Assembly: GCA_036924085.1 (NCBI GenBank)
Contig: JAVGWX010000025.1
Span: 23,516,752-23,580,751 of the forward strand
Direction of reading: 5' to 3'
DNA length: 64,000 bases
From: Ariolimax columbianus
Lineage: Eukaryota > Mollusca > Gastropoda > Stylommatophora > Arionidae
The notes under the pieces are model-generated. The model saw nothing but the letters and a program-made list of their open reading frames with translations. It was not told the origin of the DNA and did no database searches. Positions within the stretch are counted from its first letter, which is position 1; each line of letters begins with the position of its first letter. The position numbers and the translations under genes are program-made. Below are positions 52,210-63,200 of this stretch, one piece after another.

Positions 52210-53737
52210 AAGTAATTTTACTGACAAGAAAAACTAATGTTTCTAAAATTAAAATTAAACACGATTTGAAAAAAATTGCAGATCATAAGTATAGACAATT
52301 TTCAGCCGTTTGAAATGTATTTCAATTTTAACGCACTAATTATGTGGATAAGTTAACAGCATTTCCACTGACTTTCAAGTAATTTTACTGACAAGAAAAA
52401 CTAATGTTTTTAAAATTAAAATTAAACACGATTTGAAAAAAAGTCCAGATCATAAGTTTAGACAATTTTCAGCCGTTAGAAATGTATTGCACTTTTAACG
52501 CACTAATTATGTGGATAAGTTAAAAGCATTTCCACTGACTTTCAAGTAATTTTACTGACAAGAAAAACTAATGTTTCTGAAATCAAAATTGAGTAGAAGG
52601 CGATTTAAAAAAAATTGCACATCATAAGTTTAGACAATTTTCAGCCATTTGAAATGTATTGCAATTTAAACGCACTAATTATGTGGATAAGTTAAAAGCA
52701 TTTCCACAGACTTTCAAGTAATTTTACTGACAAGAAAAACTAATGTTTCTAAAATTAAAATTAAACACGATTTGAAAAAAAGTGGCAGATCATAAGTATA
52801 GACAATTTTCAGCCGTTTGAAATGTATTTCAATTTTAACGCACTAATTATGTGCATAAGTTAAAAGTATTTCCACTGACTTTCAAGTAATTTTACTGACA
52901 AGAAAAACCAATGTTTCTAAAATTAAAATTGAGTAGAAGGCGATTTAAAAAAAAAGTTCCAGCTCATAAGTTTAGACAATTTTCAGCCGTTTGAAATGTA
53001 TTGCAATTTAAACGCACTAATTATGTGGATAAGTTAAAAGCATTTCCATTGACTTTCAAGTAATTTTACTGACAAGAAAAACTAATGTTTCTAAAATTAA
53101 AATTAAACACGATTTGAAAAAAATTGCAGATCATAAGTATAGACAATTTTCAGCCGTTTGAAATGTATTTCAATTTTAACGCACTAATTATGTGGATAAG
53201 TTAAAAGCATTTCCACTGACTTTCAAGTAATTTTACTGACAAGAAAAACTAATGTTTCTAAAATTAAAATTAAACACGATTTGAAAAAAAGTCCAGATCA
53301 TAAGTTTAGACAATTTTCAGCCGTTAGAAATGTATTGCACTTTTAACGCACTAATTATGTGGATAAGTTAAAAGCATTTCCACTGACTTTCAAGTAATTT
53401 TACTGACAAGAAAAACTAATGTTTCTGAAATCAAAATTGAGTAGAAGGCGATTTAAAAAAAATTGCACATCATAAGTTTAGACAATTTTCAGCCATTTGA
53501 AATGTATTGCAATTTAAACGCACTAATTATGTGGATAAGTTAAAAGCATTTCCACAGACTTTCAAGTAATTTTACTGACAAGAAAAACTAATGTTTCTAA
53601 AATTAAAATTAAACACGATTTGAAAAAAAGTGGCAGATCATAAGTATAGACAATTTTCAGCCGTTTGAAATGTATTTCAATTTTAACGCACTAATTATGT
53701 GGATAAGTTAAAAGCATTTCCACTGACTTTCAAGTAA

Positions 53738-53739
53738 AA
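53738..53739. other. Two-base inversion in the unit-start hairpin (TT to AA)
   Basis: Spacer TT of 'agtaattttact' is AA here ('agtaaaattact'); arms and length are unchanged. The same change is at 63727-63728 as part of the young duplication, so it is one event. It looks like inversion of a hairpin loop, although two adjacent substitutions cannot be excluded. Confidence 0.6.
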
Positions 53740-54578
53740 TTACTGACAAGAAAAACTAATGTTTCTGAAATCAAAATTGAGTAGAAGGCGATTTAAAAAA
53801 AATTGCACATCATAAGTTTAGACAATTTTCAGCCGTTTGAAATGTATTGCAATTTAAACGCACTAATTATGTGGATAAGTTAAAAGCATTTCCACAGACT
53901 TTCAAGTAATTTTACTGACAAGAAAAACTAATGTTTCTAAAATTAAAATTAAACACGATTTGAAAAAAAGTTGCAGATCATAAGTTTAGACAATTTTCAG
54001 CCGTTTGAAATGTATTGCACTTTTAACGCACTAATTATGTGCATAAGTTAAAAGTATTTCCACTGACTTTCAAGTAATTTTACTGACAAGAAAAACCAAT
54101 GTTTCTAAAATTAAAATTGAGTAGAAGGCGATTTGAAAAAAAGTTCCAGCTCATAAGTTTAGACAATTTTCAGCCGTTTGAAATGTATTGCAATTTAAAC
54201 GCACTAATTATGTGGATAAGTTAAAAGCATTTCCATTGACTTTCAAGTAATTTTACTGACAAGAAAAACTAATGTTTCTGAAATCAAAATTGAGTAGAAG
54301 GCGATTTAAAAAAAATTGCACATCATAAGTTTAGACAATTTTCAGCCGTTTGAAATGTATTGCAATTTAAACGCACTAATTATGTGGATAAGTTAAAAGC
54401 ATTTCCACAGACTTTCAAGTAATTTTAATGACAAGAAAAACTAATGTTTCTAAAATTAAACACGATTTGAAAAAAAGTTGCAGATCATAAGTTTAGACAA
54501 TTTTCAGCCGTTTGAAATGTATTGCACTTTTAACGCACTAATTATGTGCATAAGTTAAAAGTATTTCCACTGACTTTC

Positions 54579-54752
54579 AAGTAATTTTACTGACAAGAAA
54601 AACCAATGTTTCTAAAATTAAAATTGAGTAGAAGGCGATTTAAAAAAAAAGTTCCAGCTCATAAGTTTAGACAATTTTCAGCCGTTTGAAATGTATTTCA
54701 ATTTTAACGCACTAATTATGTGGATAAGTTAAAAGCATTTCCACTGACTTTC
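54579..54752 (+). repeat. Hybrid monomer K/C
   Basis: K left half ('accaatg', 'aaaaaaaagttccagctc') and C right half ('gtttgaaatgtatttcaatt'), followed by D. It joins the L-K series to the C-D-E series with loss of the intervening unit. Confidence 0.75.
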
Positions 54753-55091
54753 AAGTAATTTTACTGACAAGAAAAACTAATGTTTCTAAAATTAAAATTA
54801 AACACGATTTGAAAAAAAGTCCAGATCATAAGTTTAGACAATTTTCAGCCGTTAGAAATGTATTGCACTTTTAACGCACTAATTATGTGGATAAGTTAAA
54901 AGCATTTCCACTGACTTTCAAGTAATTTTACTGACAAGAAAAACTAATGTTTCTGAAATCAAAATTGAGTAGAAGGCGATTTAAAAAAAATTGCACATCA
55001 TAAGTTTAGACAATTTTCAGCCATTTGAAATGTATTGCAATTTAAACGCACTAATTATGTGGATAAGTTAAAAGCATTTCCACAGACTTTC

Positions 55092-55259
55092 AAGTAATTT
55101 TACTGACAAGAAAAACTAATGTTTCTAAAATTAAAATTAAACACGATTTGAAAAAAAGTGGCAGATCATAAGTATAGACAATTTTCAGCCGTTTGAAATG
55201 TATTGCAATTTAAACGCACTAATAATGTGGATAAGTTAAAAGCATTTCCATTGACTTTT
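55092..55259 (+). repeat. Hybrid monomer G/B
   Basis: G left half ('gtggcagatc', 'agtatagac') with a B/K right half ('gcaatttaaac') and private changes 'ctaataatgtgg' and 'gacttttaag'. It is followed by C, as a normal B or K would be. Confidence 0.74.
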
Positions 55260-57292
55260 AAGTAATTTTACTGACAAGAAAAACTAATGTTTCTAAAATT
55301 AAAATTAAACACGATTTGAAAAAAATTGCAGATCATAAGTATAGACAATTTTCAGCCGTTTGAAATGTATTTCAATTTTAACGCACTAATTATGTGGATA
55401 AGTTAAAAGCATTTCCACTGACTTTCAAGTAATTTTACTGACAAGATAAACTAATGTTTCTGAAATCAAAATTGAGAAGAAGGCGATTTAAAAAAAATTG
55501 CACATCATAAGTTTAGACAATTTTCAGCCGTTTGAAATGTATTGCACTTTTAACGCACTAATTATGTGGATAAGTTAAAAGCATTTCCATTGACTTTCAA
55601 GTAATTTTACTGACAAGAAAAACTAATGTTTCTAAAATTAAAATTAAACACGATTTGAAAAAAGTTGCAAATCATAAGTATAGACAATTTTCAGCCGTTT
55701 GAAATGTATTGCACTTTTAACGCACTAATTATGTGCATAAGTTAAAAGTATTTCCACTGACTTTCAAGTAATTTTACTGACAAGAAAAACCAATGTTTCT
55801 AAAATTAAAATATAGTAGAAGGCGATTTTAAAAAAAAGTTCCAGCTCATAAGTTTAGACAATTTTCAGCCGTTTGAAATGTATTGCAATTTAAACGCACT
55901 AATTATGTGGATAAGTTAAAAGCATTTCCATTGACTTTCAAGTAATTTTACTGACAAGAAAAACTAATGTTTCTAAAATTAAAATTAAACACGATTTGAA
56001 AAAAATTGCAGATCATAAGTATAGACAATTTTCAGCCGTTTGAAATGTATTTCAATTTTAACGCACTAATTATGTGGATAAGTTAAAAGCATTTCCACTG
56101 ACTTTCAAGTAATTTTACTGACAAGATAAACTAATGTTTTTGAAATCAAAATTGAGAAGAAGGCGATTTAAAAAAAAATGCACATCATAAGTTTAGACAA
56201 TTTTCAGCCGTTTGAAATGTATTGCACTTTTAACGCACTAATTATGTGGATAAGTTAAAAGCATTTCCATTGACTTTCAAGTAATTTTACTGACAAGAAA
56301 AACTAATGTTTCTAAAATTAAAATTAAACACGATTTAAAAAAAAGTGGCAGATCATAAGTATAGACAATTTTCAGCCGTTTGAAATGTATTTCAATTTTA
56401 ACGCACTAATTATGTGGATAAGTTAAAAGCATTTCCACTGACTTTCAAGTAATTTTACTGACAAGAAAAACTAATGTTTCTAAAATTAAAATTAAACACG
56501 ATTTGAAAAAAGTTTCAGATCATAAGTATAGACAATTTTGAGCCGTTTGAAATGTATTTCAATTTTAACGCACTAATTATGTGGATAAGTTAAAAGCATT
56601 TCCACTGACTTTCAAGTAATTTTACTGACAAGAAAAACCAATGTTTCTGAAATCAAAATTGAGTAGAAGGCGATTTAAAAAAAATTGCACATCATAAGTT
56701 TAGACAATTTTCAGCCATTTGAAAAGTATTGCAATTTTAATGCACTAATTATGTGGATAAGTTAAAAGCATTTCCATTGACTTTCAAGTAATTTTACTGA
56801 CAAGAAAAACTAATGTTTCTAAAATTAAAATTAAACACGATTTGAAAAAAGTTGCAAATCATAAGTATAGACAATTTTCAGCCGTTTGAAATGTATTGCA
56901 CTTTAACGCACTAATTATGTGCATAAGTTAAAAGTATTTCCACTGACTTTCAAGTAATTTTACTGACAAGAAAAACCAATGTTTCTAAAATTAAAATTGA
57001 GTAGAAGGCGATTTTTAAAAAAAGTTCCAGCTCATAAGTTTAGACAATTTTCAGCCGTTTGAAATGTATTGCAATTTAAACGCACTAATTATGTGGATAA
57101 GTTAAAAGCATTTCCATTGACTTTCAAGTAATTTTACTGACAAGAAAAACTAATGTTTCTAAAATTAAAATTAAACACGATTTGAAAAAAATTGCAGATC
57201 ATAAGTATAGACAATTTTCAGCCGTTTGAAATGTATTTCAATTTTAACGCACTAATTATGTGGATAAGTTAAAAGCATTTCCACTGACTTTC

Positions 57293-60200
57293 AAGTAATT
57301 TTACTGACAAGAAAAACTAATGTTTCTAAAATTAAAATTAAACACGATTTGAAAAAAAGTCCAGATCATAAGTTTAGACAATTTTCAGCCGTTAGAAATG
57401 TATTGCACTTTTAACGCACTAATTATGTGGATAAGTTAAAAGCATTTCCACTGACTTTCAAGTAATTTTACTGACAAGAAAAACTAATGTTTCTGAAATC
57501 AAAATTGAGTAAAGGCGATTTAAAAAAAATTGCACATCATAAGTTTAGACAATTTTCAGCCATTTGAAATGTATTGCAATTTAAACGCACTAATTATGTG
57601 GATAAGTTAAAAGCATTTCCACAGACTTTCAAGTAATTTTACTGACAAGAAAAACTAATGTTTCTAAAATTAAAATTAAACACGATTTGAAAAAAATTGC
57701 AGATCATAAGTATAGACAATTTTCAGCCGTTTGAAATGTATTTCAATTTTAACGCACTAATTATGTGGATAAGTTAAAAGCATTTCCACTGACTTTCAAG
57801 TAATTTTACTGACAAGATAAACTAATGTTTCTGAAATCAAAATTGAGAAGAAGGCGATTTAAAAAAAATTGCACATCATAAGTTTAGACAATTTTCAGCC
57901 GTTTGAAATGTATTGCACTTTTAACGCACTAATTATGTGGATAAGTTAAAAGCATTTCCATTGACTTTCAAGTAATTTTACTGACAAGAAAAACTAATGT
58001 TTCTAAAATTAAAATTAAACACGATTTGAAAAAAGTTGCAAATCATAAGTATAGACAATTTTCAGCCGTTTGAAATGTATTGCACTTTTAACGCACTAAT
58101 TATGTGCATAAGTTAAAAGTATTTCCACTGACTTTCAAGTAATTTTACTGACAAGAAAAACCAATGTTTCTAAAATTAAAATTGAGTAGAAGGCGATTTT
58201 AAAAAAAAGTTCCAGCTCATAAGTTTAGACAATTTTCAGCCGTTTGAAATGTATTGCAATTTAAACGCACTAATTATGTGGATAAGTTAAAAGCATTTCC
58301 ATTGACTTTCAAGTAATTTTACTGACAAGAAAAACTAATGTTTCTAAAATTAAAATTAAACACGATTTGAAAAAAATTGCAGATCATAAGTATAGACAAT
58401 TTTCAGCCGTTTGAAATGTATTTCAATTTTAACGCACTAATTATGTGGATAAGTTAAAAGCATTTCCACTGACTTTCAAGTAATTTTACTGACAAGATAA
58501 ACTAATGTTTTTGAAATCAAAATTGAGAAGAAGGCGATTTAAAAAAAATTGCACATCATAAGTTTAGACAATTTTCAGCCGTTTGAAATGTATTGCACTT
58601 TTAACGCACTAATTATGTGGATAAGTTAAAAGCATTTCCATTGACTTTCAAGTAATTTTACTGACAAGAAAAACTAATGTTTCTAAAATTAAAATTAAAC
58701 ACGATTTAAAAAAAAGTGGCAGATCATAAGTATAGACAATTTTCAGCCGTTTGAAATGTATTTCAATTTTAACGCACTAATTATGTGGATAAGTTAAAAG
58801 CATTTCCACAGACTTTCAAGTAATTTTACTGACAAGAAAAACTAATGTTTCTAAAATTAAAATTAAACACGATTTGAAAAAAGTTTCAGATCATAAGTAT
58901 AGACAATTTTGAGCCGTTTGAAATGTATTTCAATTTTAACGCACTAATTATGTGGATAAGTTAAAAGCATTTCCACTGACTTTCAAGTAATTTTACTGAC
59001 AAGAAAAACCAATGTTTCTGAAATCAAAATTGAGTAGAAGGCGATTTAAAAAAAATTGCACATCATAAGTTTAGACAATTTTCAGCCGTTTGAAATGTAT
59101 TGCAATTTAAACGCACTAATTATGTGGATAAGTTAAAAGCATTTCCACAGACTTTCAAGTAATTTTAATGACAAGAAAAACTAATGTTTCTAAAATTAAA
59201 CACGATTTGAAAAAAAGTGGCAGATCATAAGTTTAGACAATTTTCAGCCGTTTGAAATGTATTGCACTTTTAACGCACTAATTATGTGCATAAGTTAAAA
59301 GTATTTCCACTGACTTTCAAGTAATTTTACTGACAAGAAAAACCAATGTTTCTAAAATTAAAATTGAGTAGAAGGCGATTTAAAAAAAAAGTTCCAGCTC
59401 ATAAGTTTAGACAATTTTCAGCCGTTTGAAATGTATTGCAATTTAAACACACTAATTATGTGCATAAGTTAAAAGTATTTCCACTGACTTTCAAGTAATT
59501 TTACTGACAAGAAAAACCAATGTTTCTAAAATTAAAATTGAGTAGAAGGCGATTTTAAAAAAAAGTTCCAGCTCATAAGTTTAGACAATTTTCAGCCGTT
59601 TGAAATGTATTGCAATTTAAACGCACTAATTATGTGGATAAGTTAAAAGCATTTCCATTGACTTTCAAGTAATTTTACTGACAAGAAAAACTAATGTTTC
59701 TAAAATTAAAATTAAACACGATTTGAAAAAAATTGCAGATCATAAGTATAGACAATTTTCAGCCGTTTGAAATGTATTTCAATTTTAAAGCACTAATTAT
59801 GTGGATGTTAAAAGCATTTCCACTGACTTTCAAGTAATTTTACTGACAAGAAAAACTAATGTTTCTAAAATTAAAATTAAACACGATTTGAAAAAAAGTC
59901 CAGATCATAAGTTTAGACAATTTTCAGCCGTTAGAAATGTATTGCACTTTTAACGCACTAATTATGTGGATAAGTTAAAAGCATTTCCACTGACTTTCAA
60001 GTAATTTTACTGACAAGAAAAACTAATGTTTCTAAAATTAAAATTAAACACGATTTGAAAAAAAGTCCAGATCATAAGTTTAGACAATTTTCAGCCGTTT
60101 AAAATGTATTGCACTTTTAACGCACTAATTATGTGGATAAGTTAAAAGCATTTCCACTGACTTTCAAGTAATTTTACTGACAAGAAAAACTAATGTTTCT

Positions 60201-63200
60201 GAAATCAAAATTGAGTAAAGGCGATTTAAAAAAAATTGCACATCATAAGTTTAGACAATTTTCAGCCATTTGAAATGTATTGCAATTTAAACGCACTAAT
60301 TATGTGGATAAGTTAAAAGCATTTCCACAGACTTTCAAGTAATTTTACTGACAAGAAAAACTAATGTTTCTAAAATTAAAATTAAACACGATTTGAAAAA
60401 AATTGCAGATCATAAGTATAGACAATTTTCAGCCGTTTGAAATGTATTTCAATTTTAACGCACTAATTATGTGGATAAGTTAAAAGCATTTCCACTGACT
60501 TTCAAGTAATTTTACTGACAAGATAAACTAATGTTTCTGAAATCAAAATTGAGAAGAAGGCGATTTAAAAAAAATTGCACATCATAAGTTTAGACAATTT
60601 TCAGCCGTTTGAAATGTATTGCACTTTTAACGCACTAATTATGTGGATAAGTTAAAAGCATTTCCATTGACTTTCAAGTAATTTTACTGACAAGAAAAAC
60701 TAATGTTTCTAAAATTAAAATTAAACACGATTTGAAAAAAGTTGCAAATCATAAGTATAGACAATTTTCAGCCGTTTGAAATGTATTGCACTTTTAACGC
60801 ACTAATTATGTGCATAAGTTAAAAGTATTTCCACTGACTTTCAAGTAATTTTACTGACAAGAAAAACCAATGTTTCTAAAATTAAAATTGAGTAGAAGGC
60901 GATTTTAAAAAAAAGTTCCAGCTCATAAGTTTAGACAATTTTCAGCCGTTTGAAATGTATTGCAATTTAAACGCACTAATTATGTGGATAAGTTAAAAGC
61001 ATTTCCATTGACTTTCAAGTAATTTTACTGACAAGAAAAACTAATGTTTCTAAAATTAAAATTAAACACGATTTGAAAAAAATTGCAGATCATAAGTATA
61101 GACAATTTTCAGCCGTTTGAAATGTATTTCAATTTTAACGCACTAATTATGTGGATAAGTTAAAAGCATTTCCACTGACTTTCAAGTAATTTTACTGACA
61201 AGATAAACTAATGTTTTTGAAATCAAAATTGAGAAGAAGGCGATTTAAAAAAAATTGCACATCATAAGTTTAGACAATTTTCAGCCGTTTGAAATGTATT
61301 GCACTTTTAACGCACTAATTATGTGGATAAGTTAAAAGCATTTCCATTGACTTTCAAGTAATTTTACTGACAAGAAAAACTAATGTTTCTAAAATTAAAA
61401 TTAAACACGATTTAAAAAAAAGTGGCAGATCATAAGTATAGACAATTTTCAGCCGTTTGAAATGTATTTCAATTTTAACGCACTAATTATGTGGATAAGT
61501 TAAAAGCATTTCCACAGACTTTCAAGTAATTTTACTGACAAGAAAAACTAATGTTTCTAAAATTAAAATTAAACACGATTTGAAAAAAGTTTCAGATCAT
61601 AAGTATAGACAATTTTGAGCCGTTTGAAATGTATTTCAATTTTAACGCACTAATTATGTGGATAAGTTAAAAGCATTTCCACTGACTTTCAAGTAATTTT
61701 ACTGACAAGAAAAACCAATGTTTCTGAAATCAAAATTGAGTAGAAGGCGATTTAAAAAAAATTGCACATCATAAGTTTAGACAATTTTCAGCCGTTTGAA
61801 ATGTATTGCAATTTAAACGCACTAATTATGTGGATAAGTTAAAAGCATTTCCACAGACTTTCAAGTAATTTTAATGACAAGAAAAACTAATGTTTCTAAA
61901 ATTAAACACGATTTGAAAAAAAGTGGCAGATCATAAGTTTAGACAATTTTCAGCCGTTTGAAATGTATTGCACTTTTAACGCACTAATTATGTGCATAAG
62001 TTAAAAGTATTTCCACTGACTTTCAAGTAATTTTACTGACAAGAAAAACCAATGTTTCTAAAATTAAAATTGAGTAGAAGGCGATTTAAAAAAAAAGTTC
62101 CAGCTCATAAGTTTAGACAATTTTCAGCCGTTTGAAATGTATTGCAATTTAAACACACTAATTATGTGGATAAGTTAAAAGCATTTCCATTGACTTTCAA
62201 GTAATTTTACTGACAAGAAAAACTAATGTTTCTAAAATTAAAATTAAACACGATTTGAAAAAAATTGCAGATCATAAGTATAGACAATTTTCAGCCGTTT
62301 GAAATGTATTTCAATTTTAACGCACTAATTATGTGGATAAGTTAACAGCATTTCCACTGACTTTCAAGTAATTTTACTGACAAGAAAAACTAATGTTTCT
62401 AAAATTAAAATTAAACACGATTTGAAAAAAAGTCCAGATCATAAGTTTAGACAATTTTCAGCCGTTAGAAATGTATTGCACTTTTAACGCACTAATTATG
62501 TGGATAAGTTAAAAGCATTTCCACTGACTTTCAAGTAATTTTACTGACAAGAAAAACTAATGTTTCTGAAATCAAAATTGAGTAGAAGGCGATTTAAAAA
62601 AAATTGCACATCATAAGTTTAGACAATTTTCAGCCATTTGAAATGTATTGCAATTTAAACGCACTAATTATGTGGATAAGTTAAAAGCATTTCCACAGAC
62701 TTTCAAGTAATTTTACTGACAAGAAAAACTAATGTTTCTAAAATTAAAATTAAACACGATTTGAAAAAAAGTGGCAGATCATAAGTATAGACAATTTTCA
62801 GCCGTTTGAAATGTATTTCAATTTTAACGCACTAATTATGTGCATAAGTTAAAAGTATTTCCACTGACTTTCAAGTAATTTTACTGACAAGAAAAACCAA
62901 TGTTTCTAAAATTAAAATTGAGTAGAAGGCGATTTAAAAAAAAAGTTCCAGCTCATAAGTTTAGACAATTTTCAGCCGTTTGAAATGTATTGCAATTTAA
63001 ACGCACTAATTATGTGGATAAGTTAAAAGCATTTCCATTGACTTTCAAGTAATTTTACTGACAAGAAAAACTAATGTTTCTAAAATTAAAATTAAACACG
63101 ATTTGAAAAAAATTGCAGATCATAAGTATAGACAATTTTCAGCCGTTTGAAATGTATTTCAATTTTAACGCACTAATTATGTGGATAAGTTAAAAGCATT

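Larger units (their letters stand above)
47302..54011 (+). repeat. ~6.7-kb block, copy 1 of the 9.99-kb-spaced duplication
   Basis: Matches 57293-64000 at offset 9991, dropping to 9989 after a 2-bp deletion in copy 2. Everything private is shared: 'gagtaaagg' E units, the 15-unit cycle, 'ggataagttaacagc' (about 52350) and the 'aagtaaaattactg' variant (53732). The only differences I noticed by eye are that deletion and one C/T change near 52410. Homology runs to the window edge, so the true length is greater. Confidence 0.88.
52210..57292 (+). repeat. Irregular region between the two young duplicate blocks
   Basis: From 52210 the order is C ('aacagc'), D, E, G, K, C, D, E, G, E ('aagtaaaatt'), A/J-like, K/B, E/B, L, K/C hybrid, D, E, G/B hybrid, then a 16-mer-like stretch C, F, J, K, C, F, G, H, I, J, K, C from 55260. 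The section to 54011 belongs to the young duplication. The rest contains two hybrid units and several private changes ('aaaatatagtag' near 55806, 'tgcactttaacgc' near 56897, 'ttttaatgcac' near 56736), marking an older, rearranged segment. Confidence 0.7.
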
